Positions 35,245 through 47,779 of a DNA stretch of 64,000 nt are shown here, in pieces (position 1 is the stretch's first letter; every line of letters begins with the position of its first letter). Position numbers and translations under genes: made by a program. The stretch comes from Anaspis maculata (Eukaryota; Arthropoda; Insecta; Coleoptera; Scraptiidae): the NCBI GenBank assembly GCA_949128115.1, contig OX421963.1, positions 90,653,602 to 90,717,601 of the forward strand, given 5' to 3'. The notes beneath the pieces were generated by a model, which saw nothing but the letters and a program-made list of their open reading frames with translations, did not search any database and had not been told where the DNA came from.

Positions 35245-36460
35245 CTGAAACTCGATTCCGTTTGAGAGCGAGAGAGTCGGCGTTCTCTACCTTGTTGCCC
35301 TCTGCTGTTAACGTACCTGGGTCTCAATCACGTCTCAATTTGCGTGACGTCACACGAAATTTTCTTGATTTTTTTCGGGGCCTAAATGAACGCAAAATTA
35401 TAAAATGAAAAATATGTAAGCTCTATACGAAGGCTCTAGTATTTAAATTCATTTTTTCCCAAAACCCGTGGAACACTCTATTGCCGGGTATCCCTAAACT
35501 GGAAGGCAAATACTATAGACACAATTATTTCAACAACTGTATCTATTTAGTTTACAACTTATTCAGAAAAAAAAACAAAATTTTCAAGGATGGTGCTTTT
35601 TATTGGTCCTAAAAAAAGTCAAGCCTTTTGGGAATTTTAGTATATCATTCCACGTTCAATTCTGCATCGATCCACCAAATTTCGTCAACTTCCGAATTTA
35701 TTTCCGGTTAAAACCTATTTTGACTGGACTATTATAATATGTGAAGACGTACGTCGTAATTCAAGGGGTGTATATTTATTTATATTGCAAATTCACCGAC
35801 TACACTTTTACAATGTTTCGATCATCAGCCACAATAATAAGTCTGCAGATTTCCCGCCTCAATACACCATGGCCTTCGCGGGGGTGCGCGGGTGGCAGGG
35901 GTACGCGAGGGCCTCAGCGCTGCACTTGTCCGCTGCATGCAGTACATTACAATTCCGTCCCTAGCTCAGTTACTATTCAAGATAAATCAAATCTGAAAAA
36001 ACCGCCAGAATCGCAATGGAATAGGTAACATGGTATACAGAAGGAACTTTTTTTATTCAACTAGTGGTTACGGAGATAATCGAGTGGGAGTGGAATGAAA
36101 AATGTCACTCTACACGTTACTGAGATATTCAACGTTCTTTGCGCACGAGGCAGTCAAGTTTTACATGTATTCTTATGGCAAAGTAAATGATCACCTTTTT
36201 ATTCATGAATTATTTACGACAACTTACAGTTGACGGATTTGTTCCAAGCTGATATCAGCCAAAAGCTGACAAACTGTAGAACATTTGAAAAAAAAACTGT
36301 TTTTTCACAAAACCGCCCCCATACCGCCCCCACACTGGACAATTTTTTGACGACAAGTGGATTCTTTATCCTCAAGCCATACTACATCATAAAAAATGCA
36401 CCCCAGCTTTTTATCTTTCCGTGCACACGAAAGTCACAATAGAGTCTCATTTTTCCTCTA
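35245..36460. other. No gene seen
   Basis: Mixed AT-rich sequence with one GC-rich island (35870-35940). No supported gene or clear repeat end. Confidence 0.4.
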
Positions 36461-36464
36461 CTAG

Positions 36465-37486
36465 TACCTCATAGCTGGCTTTCCTCCTACCTTCGAGGAC
36501 GTACTCAAAGGGTTCAATGAAAGGGCAATGATGGTGCGTATCACATGTCACATCTTAGATCGGTTTTGACGGGGGTACCTCAGGGTAGCATCCTTGGGCC
36601 CATCTTGTTCGTACTTTTCATCAACGATCTGTTTGTCGGAGATTTCCATACGACCTTTTATGCAGATGACACCTCTGCCCTGGTGTCTTCCCCTGGTGTG
36701 TCTGACCTTGTGGAAGGCGCGAATTTGGTGGTTGCTAATATGACTGAGTACTGTCGGATGAATGCTTTGCACCTTAATGGAAGTAAGACTGAGCTAATGC
36801 AGTTTTCCACCAAAACCAGAAATTCAAGTCTTCTTGTGAGGGCTGGTGGAGAGACCTTGAAACAGGGCGATGAAGTGAAATTTCTGGGTATATTCATGGA
36901 TTCTCGGCTGACGTGGCAAAGTAATATTAGTTATGTGTCGGGCAGGCTGTCATCTTCTCATTACGTGATCTGGCAACTTCGAGATAAAGTGTCTCTTGAA
37001 GCTCTCAAGATGTACTACTTTGCACACGTTCAATCTGTGTTGAGTTATTGTGTTGCATGTTGGGGGCATTCGAGTCAGGTGGTTACCCTCTTAAAATTGC
37101 AAAAAAAAATTCTGCGGACAATGACATTCAAGCCATTTAGATTTTCTTGCCGAGGTTTATTCAAGGAACTTGGAATATTGACTGTAACATCACTGTTCAT
37201 ACTTAAGTCTGTCATTAATGTCAAAAAACTGAAAGGAAACGAAATGAGTAGGAGCGATGACTCTAAGTCCAATTTAAGGAAACTGAACAAATATTCGATT
37301 CCAAAGCACCGACTTGAATGTGCGGCACGGGGACCCGAGGTTTTACCCACCAAACTATTTAATAGACTGCCTGCAAAGATCAGAGCAATAAATAGACTGG
37401 CCGAATTCAAGTTTCAAGTCAGAGAATTCCTGCTGGCTCAGTCTTTCTACAGTCTCGGCGACTTTTTCAACAGTGAACATTCGTGA
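36465..37486 (+). pseudogene. Reverse transcriptase C-terminal half of a non-LTR element
   Basis: Open from 36545 for 313 codons. Motifs: LTGVPQGSILGPILFVLFIN, then TTFYADDTS (catalytic Y-A-D-D) and EVKFLGIFMDSRLTW, then the typical tail ILKLQKK.LR and CRGLFKELGILTVTSLFI. Upstream in the same frame SSYLRGRTQRVQ precedes a stop, so the frame shown begins at an internal Met and is not a real start. Long intact frame suggests a fairly recent insertion, but without the N-terminal half it cannot be active. Confidence 0.9.
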
Positions 37487-37650
37487 GTGTTCTCTGTCAG
37501 TCATTTATGTTATGTGTAATGTTATTTATTTTACATCTTGTCCATTTATTTATTTCTTTGTGCTTATGACATTCACCCACACATTTTATTGTAATGTCCG
37601 AGGGTAAAAATAAAGCTTATTTATTTATTTATTTATAATTGTGAATCTAC
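36465..37650 (+). mobile_element. 5'-truncated non-LTR retrotransposon (Jockey/CR1-like)
   Basis: Contains the C-terminal half of ORF2 (36465-37486), a ~130-bp 3' untranslated region with agggtaaaaataaagc, and a (TTTA)n tail at 37619-37637. Different from the element at 9.8-13.0 kb both in protein and in tail. No target duplication found. Confidence 0.88.
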
Positions 37651-38169
37651 ATGGTGATTTTCATGACTCCAATTTGTTTTGGTTCATGAGTTAGAATTGT
37701 TGCATGTTTGATCACCATGTCTGTATACGGCGTCTGCACGGACCGACATCTTGGCAACACCTCTTAAAATAAAGGCATGGGTATATACAACATTTGTACC
37801 AAAAAGCACTGCTCGAGGACAGCATTTTCTAGCATGAAAAATGGCTGAAACAGACCGAAAAAGAAAGAGGCGATAAGATTCTTGTGGCGTGAGTTTCTGC
37901 GAAATCTGTGCATTGAAAAATGTAACAAAAAAATTAGTTATTCAAATCTGGGCTGGGAAGAGGATGACGGTTATTTAAAAAAAGATATATGAAAATTTTG
38001 GAAGAAAAATTGAGTTTTTTTGAATTTTGAAATTATGAAATACTTATACGTTTTCATATTTAATTTCAGAATCCCTTTCTTTTTTTCAATTCTTTTACCC
38101 CACTGGTTTTCATGAAACTCACGTTTAAAGAAAAAACACTGGGAAACGCCGTCCTTGATCATTAAATGC
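37651..38169. other. No gene seen
   Basis: AT-rich, no supported gene. Confidence 0.4.
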
Positions 38170-39160
38170 AAGGTGGTTGAAGAAAATGCTTCCTTAAAAA
38201 AATACAGGGTGTTGAAGTTGACTTTTTTCAATGGTTTTTTCCTCGGTTTTTTCACCGTAACTTTTGAATCGTTGGACTGATATTAATCGAATTTGAACCA
38301 AGGTTCAGTCAAATGAGTCTCAATCGAATAATAATATCATATCTCATCAAAAATTTCTGGGGCCGTAGATTAATAGAGGACTGTCCCCTATTTTCGTCCG
38401 TATTTTCATCTCCCCTAATTATTTTTTTTAATTGTTGATATTTTCAGATACTACGTTCAATTTTGAATAAAAAGTTACTCTTGCAAAAAAATTGATCAAA
38501 GGCTTCGTTTTCGAGATATTTGGGAATGAAACAACAGAAGACATCTCGAAATCGTCACTTTCCTGGGCCGTAAAATTGAAATTCAAGAAAACCCATGATT
38601 CGTCAACTGGAATGAGTTTTCTGGGTGTTTCAGTTGATAAATCACCATTTTTGTTGAGAAACATGAAGTTTTTCAGAAAAAAAACAATTTGGGCCCTGGA
38701 AAGTGACGATTTCGTGTTGTTTTCCAATTTTTCAAACCCAAATATCTTGAAAATGAAGCCTCTAATCAAAATTTTGCAAGCGTTACTTTTCTTCTACATT
38801 GAAAGTAGAATCCGAAAATATCCAATTTTGATTATAAAAAATAATTAGGGGAAATGAAAATAGGGGCGAAAATAGGGGAGTCTCCTATTATCCACGCCCC
38901 CAGAAATTTTGGATAAATTGGGGTATTAATAGTCGATGGAGACTCAGTGACTGAATTTTGGTTCAAATTTGATTGAAATCGGTCCAACGGGTCAAAAGTG
39001 ACGGCGAAAAAACGATTTAAAAAAGTCAACTTCAACACCCTGTATCTTTTTGAGGAAGCATTTTAGGACCATGAGTTTTTTGTTCTTTCGGCTTTATTTC
39101 TGATGGGTAATCATCCCTCAAAGTTTGTAATAACCAGACCCGAACACCCTGTATGTATGA
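38170..39160. mobile_element. ~1-kb foldback with cagggtgttgaag end blocks
   Basis: Arms 38170-38640 and 38660-39065 pair well (atacagggtgttgaagttga at 38203 with its inverse near 39030; tcgaaatcgtcactttcc with its inverse near 38705). The right side extends about 90 bases further to caccctgtatgtat, whose partner on the left is lost. The middle has frames on both strands because of the palindrome. Confidence 0.85.
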
Positions 39161-39782
39161 TGTAGGTTTGTCTGTAATCTTCCACGATAACAGCCGCAAA
39201 GTCTATCCGATCGACTTCAAATTTGGTACACAGACATGGTTTCACCGTCGAATAAGCCCATTAGTTTTTGGCTGTCATATTCTGTCAAAGAGAAGTGTCA
39301 CTATCAAAACATTACAGAAGCTATAACTCACGGAGCTTGACTTGCGATATGCCGTTTGAAAGCCCATAAAAAAACTGTGTTTAGAACAGTCGAAAGTATT
39401 GCCCTATCTGTCATCTGTCAAAAAATAAAAAATGTCAAAGTTCAAAACTTTACCATCAATTATTCAACATCTATCCCATGGATTGAGACCAAATTTGGCA
39501 AGAAGCAACAAAACAGAATAGTCAAATCAAGTCTGCAGTTGCAATTTCCAAGAATTTATTCCTGCTCAGGGATCGACTTTTTCCGAAAAAGTCAAACCGA
39601 TATCGAAAGTATATTAGATTGGGCGTCGTGTAGACCTATTTTCAAAATCGGCACGGTTCCGGTTTTCCGACGGTAATTTTTCCAAAATGAAATTAGCACA
39701 TTCCGTGAATTTGAAAAAACTACAATGCAACCTTTGACATACGATGAGCCTAGGGATGAGCCCCACGAAATATTAATTTTAG
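39161..39782. other. No gene seen
   Basis: A stretch with words common in insect transposons (tatccgatcgacttcaaatttgg) but no supported gene. Confidence 0.4.
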
Positions 39783-40489
39783 GTGCAGACATGCTGGGAG
39801 TGAGAGTCGGAGGAAAGATTTGAATAATTTTTGGAGGGAAAAATTTTCGAAATCGGAGTCACGGTTTCCGAGTTTTCATCTCTGGAAAAACTGCAAATTT
39901 TCCTACTTTTTATCCCGTGTACAGATTTTCATATTTTTTTTTTAAACAAGAGTTAATTGGTTCTTGAACATTCTCCAATAATTTTCTTTTGAATTTCCCG
40001 GGAATTTCTCTGTTGAAAATGTAAAACAGACCTGGGTTATTAAAACCGGACTTGAATGATGCGAGTTTGATGTGAATTGACGATCTTTACAACAAGAACA
40101 AGATGAATAGATGATTTGTAAAAAGATTTTAGGTTTTCGTGGAAAATCCGAATTTTCAAAAAAATTTCATTTCCTGCAAATTATTTTTATTCTTTTTGTG
40201 GTGCCAGCTTCAGACCAATGCGTCTGACTGCCTCACTCCGGTTTCTTTCTATGTATCAACATAATTTGGTTCCTCGTGAAAAACTGCAAATTTCAAATTT
40301 TTAGGCTTGTGAACAGATTTATACCAACTTTTTTCAAACAAAGGATAAGTGATTCTTGAACATTTTCAGGCAATTTCGCTTGAAATTCTCCAAGTTTTCC
40401 GAGAGTTTTCCACTTTGAAATGCGAGTAGGTAACTGGCCTAGCTTATCGGGATCAGACTCAAATGATGGAGCTCTAACTCTAAATGAAA

Positions 40490-41760
40490 TCCTTATTAGA
40501 AAAGGCAGTCAAAAGCTGAATCGAGCAAATTGATACTGAAGGGCTCAAAAAAAAACTTGGAGAATTTTTCCTTCTAACGCATTTATTTGAACCTTGGTTC
40601 CCTTACTTCAGGGGGCTGAAACTTGGCATATGTATACCCTTCGATATGACGAAGAGCCTGTCGAAAGCTGAATCGGGCGAACTGATCCTAAAGGGCTCAA
40701 AAAAAATAAAAACTTAGAGAATTGTTCCTTCTCTACCGCATTTATTTGAACCTTGGTCCCCCTACTTCAGGGGGCTAAAACTTTGCATACCTATACCCTT
40801 CGACATGACGAAAGACCTGTCAAAAGCTAAATCGGGCAAATTGATCCTGAAGGGCAAAAAAAAAACTTAGAGAACTTTTCCTGCTCTACCACATTTATTT
40901 GAACCTTGGTCCCCCTTTTCCAGGGAGCTAAAACTTTGCATACGTATACCCTTCAACATGACGAAAAGGCAGTCAAAAGCTGAATCGGGCAAATTGATCC
41001 TGAGCTCAAAAAAACAAAAACAAAAAAAAAACTTGGAGAATTTTTCCTTCTAACGCATTTATTTGAACCTTGGTTCCCTTACTTCAGGGGGCTGAAACTT
41101 GGCATACGTATACCCTTCGACATGACTAAGGGCCTGTCAAAAGCTGAATTGGGCGAATTGATCCTGAAGGGCTTCAAAAAAAACCTTGGAGAATTCTTCT
41201 TTCTCTACCGCATTTATTTGAACCTTGGTCCCTCTACTTCAGGGGGCTGAAACTGTGCACACGTATACCCTTCGACATGAAAAAGGGCCTGTCAAAAACT
41301 GAATCAGGCGAATAGATCCTTAAGGGCTTGAAAAAATATAAACTTCAATATTTTTTTCTTCTCTACCGCATTTATTTGAACCTTGGTCCACCTACTTCAG
41401 GGGGCTGAAACTTTGCGCACGCTGAATCGGGCGAATTGATCCTAAAGGGCCCAAAAAAAAACTTCGAGAATTTTTCCTTCTCTACCGCATTAATTTGAAC
41501 CTTGGTCCCCTACTTCGGAGGGCTTGAACTTTGCATACGTATACCCTTCGACATGGCGAAGGGATGTCGAAGGGCCTGTCAAAAGCTTAATCGGACGAAT
41601 TGATCCTAAAGAGATCAAAAAAATAAAAACTTGGAGAACTTTTTCTTCTCTACCGCATTTATTTGCACCTTGGTCCACCTACTTCAGGGGGCTGAAACTT
41701 TGCATACGTATACCCTTCGGCATGACGGAGGGCCTGTCAAAAGCTGAATAGGGCGAATTG
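40490..41760. repeat. Satellite array, ~157-bp unit, 8 copies
   Basis: The landmark atttatttgaaccttggtcc recurs at about 40582, 40742, 40893, 41057, 41213, 41369, 41489 and 41657. Units also share cttcagggggctgaaacttt, catacgtatacccttcgaca and gggcgaattgatcctaaagg, followed by an A-run. One unit (from 41369) is short by about 37 bases. No coding conservation. Confidence 0.93.
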
Positions 41761-42729
41761 AAAATCATGTCTTTCAGTGATTTTCTTACGATTTCTTGAT
41801 ATATTCCGCCCTGTTTCTTGTTTTATGACGCGTTAATTTTAGCTTCTCCCCTCCCAACACCCCTCTTTTACTCCCGGGTCCCGCTGGTGTGTTTTATTTT
41901 TCATTTATTACCTTTCGTTTAATACCATTCCCACCTCGATTCCCACTTCGTTCGGGGGTTGCATATCCGCCCGCAGCGCTAAAAATACACTGCGCAATTT
42001 CCTAACTTTCATAATTAATAATTTTTTGTCGAAAGTCTCTGGATCTTCCGCAGAATTCCCTTTGAAAAACCTTCTTGGCTACTGTTTGTAGTCCATTCCT
42101 ACTTTTGGAATGATCAAAATCGAGGTGCCCTTCATGACACGCGTATAGGAGGCGGAGGTCGGACTTCGGAGGACTACCGTGAACACAAAGTTAGTATGGA
42201 AAGATCTGACCTTTCTCGATGACATCGTCCTCTTCACTGCGGGTGCACAAGAGATCGAAACAGCAGCGACTAGGTCCTGGTGGAAGCGTCGACGATGGAA
42301 ACAGTGAATTGACGAATCGTTGACGCATTTAATTTTTCTAGTCTTGTCCCTACTACATTGATCACTTCCGTTCATTGCAACCGACTACCGAGAAAACCAC
42401 AAAAACTCATCGAACTCCACTGGCGCACTGGCACATTCTCTTGTTCCTGGATAGAACAAAAATGCGTGATGCACACAACGAAAACTTGTCGCAATAAAAT
42501 TTCCTCGATCTCTCACCGAAAATAAATAGAGGCTAGGGAGAAATGGGTCAGATGCTACCAGCAACCCAATATCAACTAAACTATCTGCCACTTTTGGTAC
42601 TGTGTGGCTCAACAGCTGAACAACCTCGGTCCTCGGCAACAACAAAACACAACAAGTCAACCACCGAACCAAGATCGCGTTCGGGCGCGCGCAGCTAGAT
42701 GGCGCCACTGGTACGAAATTGAGCAGATC
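41761..42729 (+). pseudogene. Region with a possible reverse-transcriptase trace
   Basis: Mostly non-coding. Around 42195-42280 the plus strand reads LVWKDLTFLDDIVLFTAGAQ followed by EIETAA, which resembles the F-A-D-D-I-V-L-F motif of RTE-like non-LTR reverse transcriptases, with stops on both sides. A TAGATGGCG word is at 42696. Nothing else found. Confidence 0.35.
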
Positions 42730-42834
42730 GATTTTTCTTTCAAATAATGTAGCTACTAGTCCGGCGGCTTAGTAGATGGACTATGCACTTTGTGCCGAAG
42801 CCAATTTTATTTTATTATCGTGAAATATGGTTAA

Positions 42835-43153
42835 GGACGGAGTCATATTGGTGAAAAAGCGTTGCGAAATCAATCCGTCTGGGTTTATTCCTTGACGGAT
42901 TCTTACCATTTTGGTCTCTTTTGAAAGCTACAAGAATGTACTTTGGTTTGAGCCCATTGGCATTTCCGAAATCCTTTTTTTTTTATTTCGACATTTGGAA
43001 AAATTATTTTTTGGAATTTGGAAATGCCAATGGGCTCAATCCAAAGTACATACTTGTAGCTTTCGAACGAGACCAAAATGGTGAAAATCCGTCAAGGAAT
43101 AAACCCAGACGGATTGATTTCGCAACGCTTATTTTACCAATTGAACTCCGTCC
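42835..43153. mobile_element. 319-bp foldback MITE (GGACGGAGT family), copy 1
   Basis: Ends ggacggagtc / gaactccgtcc; arms carry gcgttgcgaaatcaatccgt and ttggtctcttttgaaagcta, both inverted in the other half. Comparison with the right arm of the 9.3-kb inverted repeat (48415-48435), which lacks it, gives the empty site tgatcaaga; TTAA and TTGA flank the element, compatible with a 4-bp TTAA-like duplication. A second copy is at 56284. Confidence 0.9.
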
Positions 43154-43197
43154 TTGAGAATGAAAGTTTTGAGGGGTGGAGCCATTCTCAATTTTTA

Positions 43198-43221
43198 CCG
43201 GGGGGGAGGGGGAGGGGGTCG
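43198..43221 (+). other. G-quadruplex-prone run
   Basis: Runs of 7, 5 and 5 G separated by single A, followed by more G within ~25 bases. Its complement (ccccctccccctctcccccc) stands at 48361 in the other arm of the inverted repeat. A second G-rich tract is at 43798-43853 (ggggggcgggagggg). Confidence 0.7.
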
Positions 43222-43860
43222 TTCTGGCTTTTTGAGGGCTTTTTGGACCTTTTATTTTGCACTCGATGTTTTAAGCGGAAGCAAGGTGTTTTCTAGATCT
43301 GTGATATATCCGGATTTTTTTAAGTGGTGTAGTCACCCCCTTCCCCTCTTGGGAAGGGGCTGGGGGGCTCATGTGGCCGATTTTCACTTTTTCTTGATTT
43401 TGAACCAATATCGGCGAGTTTGATATCGTTTCCGACTAAATCATATCTCTGAACTCAACCATGACTTGAAAAAATCGATATCGACAAGTTTAAACGAGTT
43501 GTGCAGAGAATATCTTGTTTTTTTGTGCTCCTATTTGAAGACATTTTTTGAGGGGGTTTTAGACATTTGTGGTTGAATTCCATTTCAGGTGTATTATTTT
43601 TAAGTAGTTTGCGCCCAAGGAACGTATTTTAGCACAATCTTTTGTTTTTTGAAAAAACTTGAAAAAAATAATTTATGAACTTGTTTTGAGCAATTTTTTT
43701 CATAGCTCAACAACGTCTGAAAAGTTATAAAAGTTAATAATTGTGGTCTGTAGTGTTCCTAAGGAGTTCTGCGGGTTGGAAAGGAACCATAATCCAAAAG
43801 GCGGGAGGGAGCCTTGATGGGGGTGTAGAATCTGGGGGGCGGGAGGGGTGAAAATTTGCA

Positions 43861-45249
43861 CTCAAAATTTATTAACGGGCTAGAAACAATCTCTGTTCTG
43901 TTTTTCTGTTTCTGTTTATTCCGCTAAAATTGATCCTAAACAAAACTCAAAGGGAGGGGGGGAGAATCTTCCAATTTTGGGCTTGGTGACTATTCAGAAA
44001 TCGCTACTGCAGCAGCACTAGCGGCAGTAACTTGAATTTTGCGTGGGTTTTGCAAGGATGATTGGACATTTTCACCAGGTCTGTGCACCATCAAACCCTC
44101 GAGCAGGGAAGGAAGTAAAGAATCCTCAGATACGTGGTTCGGCCTTTTGGGCCTCATCAGTGAGGGAAGAATCTCCAAGCAGGGATGCTCGATGATACAC
44201 AGACCCGACACGATACCTACTTTGAATGATCGTACACGAAGTAGGAATATTAATCGACACCTCCTGTTGGTAGAACAGTGAACAATGAAAAAAAAAAAAG
44301 GACGACGTGAGAATTTCAACCCTCTATTGATGCCTTCGCCATGCAGGCTGGAAGAAGCTTCGCACCAGGCACTACCCACGTCCAGTCACCACCACCACTA
44401 CGGTGAGGACTACAACTTTTGACTTCTGCCTAATGAATGAGTTTACGGATGACATTACGCCTAATTTAAAAAGGAATTTTCGTAATGAATTGTTTCATTG
44501 ATGCATACGTAATGGAAAAAGGTGATAGGTACAACACAACCGCGAATTTTTTTTTTCACTACTAGCCATGAAGTACATCATCATTACCTGCTCCTGAATT
44601 AGGATGTCGATTTTCTAGTACCTAGTAAAGAAAATACTATATAAACCACGGTGGGGGAAATCATTAGAGCTTCAGCGCCTTATATTCCTCAGCTGCGCCT
44701 CGGGATCTAAACTGGTGCTTCAGCTATAATATTACTTTCTCAACCTTGGTATATAATATACTATTATGTACAACGAGCGTGAAATAATGCCCGTGGATGT
44801 CACTTTAAACACGTCGTCACGGGCGACGTATTATTATTGATAGTCCTGTTGTATTTACCTATCATTACATTTTGGCATTTACCAGACATTTCAAAAACCG
44901 TTGTAGATAGAATATTGCATAATGTTCATGTTGAAAGTGTCTTATTTTGAATCCTCTTCTTCATAAAAAAAAATCTGTCACTTTCAACACTTACATCATA
45001 AACAACTATTCTTCTTCATGTACCGAGCTTGACATTTGTCAGAAGTTGTGTCACTGTCACAATAAAGAATAATAATAATGACAATATGTGGAATAATGAT
45101 AATATCCATCGACGCTTTTTTTTGCTTTCTTATAAATAGGTACTGAACCTAGGTCTTTAGTTATTATTAGGTACCTTTAGGTATATATCTAATAATTATT
45201 GTACTTATAATAAAATAGTAGTAATAGAGCATTAATGTACCCACCTGTT
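43861..45249. other. Central spacer of the inverted repeat; no gene seen
   Basis: No supported gene. Contains A-runs, an AATAAT-rich stretch (45060-45100) and the word ccttggtatataatatact (44744) that also occurs at the centre of the foldback in repeat copy A (6250). Confidence 0.4.
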
Positions 45250-47200
45250 CATATGTTATAGCTGTATAATACATCATTTCTTGTAATAAAGAAGTATCAC
45301 TATATTAAATTTTGAAACTAGAACATTGATTACTTTCAGCACACCATATTTCAAAAGTACCTACAAGAGGAATAATGATGTCCACTATTTTTGGATACCT
45401 CCTGCTAGTGCTTTTCTGATTACAATAAGTGATAACTCAAGTAAGAACGCATTTTCTTTCTAAATAACAAGCAGATCATTTCTTTTGTATCTTGAATGAT
45501 CTCCGTAAGCTGTCTAAAATGAACAACAGACAACAACCATTCTGACTTGGCTCATTCTATCTTTCAGTACCATCTACACTTTTCATCGGGTACCCACCAT
45601 GCTCCAAAAAAGCAAAAACAAACCCACCCCAATTATTCGCTGATTTGGTTTTGAAAAATTGACCTGTCATGCGTGGAAATGCGACTCGGGGGACGGCGGA
45701 GACATTTTACCGCTGTTTACACATTAAAACCGCACGGCCCTCTTTCAAATTTAATGGCATTCGGGTTTCGTCTTGACGGCCAGGCGACACGAACTCGACT
45801 CGACCTCATTTTAATTTTCGACCGGACATAATCTACGAATTGTAAGACTGAATTCATTCAAATTCATTTTCTGTCTTGTATCTGTTAGGCAGAAGGGTCT
45901 AAAAAAAAGTCCGGCTCTGAAATTTTTCTTTTAACCAAGCGCTAATTCTATCTAACAAAGTCAAGCCACAGAACAAATTGAATGATTCAATCGAACAACC
46001 TGTGCATTATGTCCGGTCGAAAATTAAAATATGGTACAAAGTTCTACTTCCGATTTTTTTGTCGGAACACTTTTCTTATAGCATTATTCATCGACTTTTC
46101 GATCCCGATAACAGTTTTTCAGAACAGCAGTCAGAAAAGTTTTTCTCAACAAATAACATGGAGGCACATTTTTTCCTACATTGGCCCATTTAATTCACTC
46201 ACCACTGATTCCACCAGAAAATTTGAGCAGTTTAAGCTGAACCGAGTTTAAACGGATTTTTTCTGGTCAATGCTGGTAGATTCATTATGGAAAATACGTT
46301 CAATTGCAAGTATACAACCCTTTCGTTAAGTACCCAGCGTGAAACCTGAATTCACATTGATAATTTGGCCAGAATCCATCAAGGGATCTATTTCGAGTTG
46401 GCTATCAACTGGTTGAATATTTTTGTGGAACCCACGATCAGTATGGTTACTTGACAAGTCCAAACAAAGGAATATTACTAGGTTAATTTCAACAAAATAT
46501 GTTTTAACCCTTTCAGAAATATCTCTAATCAAACTTTCATAACAAACACACAAAGCCACATATAATTATCATCATGGTGATGGTGAGCAATGGAAAAAAA
46601 AAATTCTCTTGTGGATCCTGACTCCCCTAGAAGACCGCTATCTGCCTTTGGTCTATGTAAAGTCAATCATGATACGGATTCACTCTGTATAATAAAATGA
46701 TAATAATAGCAATAGAAACATGATTGTATTCATATTTTACAGCTGTATACTACATCATTTCTTATGATATATAATAAAGAAGTATCACTGTACTGAATTT
46801 TGAAACTATAACATGGATTACTTTCAACACATGATTCCTAAATCAGGTACACGAGGAATAATTATGTTCACAATTTTTGGAACCCTCTGCTAGTGTTTTT
46901 TTTTTCTTGTTAAAATAAGTGATGGCTCTAGTAAGAAGGTATTTTTTCTCTGAATCACAAGCAGTTCATTTCGTTCATAGTTCCATATTAACCAAGTTCC
47001 ACGTAGTTCCTTACAGGCTCTGCTTTCTTCAAAAGCTTCCGTTGTAAATTATCTCCGTGAATCTCTAAAATGAACAACAGATAAGAGCCATTATCATTTG
47101 GGCATTCTATTTCTAAGTATTGAACTACATTTCATTTGTACCCACCCCGCTCCAGGAAACGAAAACAAACTCCAAACATTCACTGATTTGGCTTTGGCAC
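45250..47200. repeat. Direct duplication, ~400-460 bp, 1.48 kb apart
   Basis: 45250-45655 and 46735-47200 align in the same direction with many differences: agctgtataatacatcattt / agctgtatactacatcattt, gaaactagaacattgattac / gaaactataacatggattac, and at the end gtacccaccatgctcca / gtacccaccccgctcca. Both have frames too short to judge; no gene recognised. Old duplication. Confidence 0.75.
45806..46030. mobile_element. 225-bp MITE with attttaattttcgaccgg arms
   Basis: attttaattttcgaccggacataat at the left is inverted almost exactly at 46006-46030. Lies between the two direct duplicates and is absent from the second, so it is a later insertion. Confidence 0.85.
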
Positions 47201-47779
47201 AATGTCAGACACGCTGAACAAGACTGTTTCGAAATAAACCAACTTGTGGTACCCGAATACAGGGCAGTTAATTAATCCTCTTGTCATGCGTTGCAGTCTG
47301 TATAATTTGTTTCGGTCCTTATCGATTTTAAAAGCATGAGGCCCTAAAATTGATACATTATATGGAAGGTGCACTTTGTACTGGTTGGAAACAAACCTTT
47401 CGGATGTTTGCTTCTTTATTCAAGCACGTCACACCACGACAGCTGGACGTGGGCTATTCTGTCTGCTTCACTGCGTCTTTGCTACTTTTACTACTTTTAG
47501 TTTTTCAGTTTTTAGAAGGAATTTGTTTGGAAAAAGCACAACCTAACCTACAAATTTGACAAATGTCACTGGCGATACGAAATGTCATACAGCGCCAAGA
47601 GCGGTTCGTTCGTTTGTACTTCGCCAACGAGAAACAGCGCAGAAAATTATGCCCGGTAACTTGGATATCATTTGAACTGGCGCTTGCGCATAACGAGGCT
47701 CCTGCTTATAATGTTGGGGTCAAGTTCGAATAGCAAGCTAGCCATATGGCTACTTTATAAGTATATGGGTATTACGGTT
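47201..47779. other. No gene seen
   Basis: AT-rich, with tgtacttcgccaacgag-type unique sequence; no supported gene or repeat. Confidence 0.35.

Noticed and set aside
40490..41760. CRISPR-like array
   Set aside because: Units are ~157 bp, continuous and diverged, without short conserved repeats and unique spacers; the host is eukaryotic.
44039..44379. Opposing frames of 80 and 129 codons
   Set aside because: No family resemblance and overlap of both strands; left as non-coding spacer.
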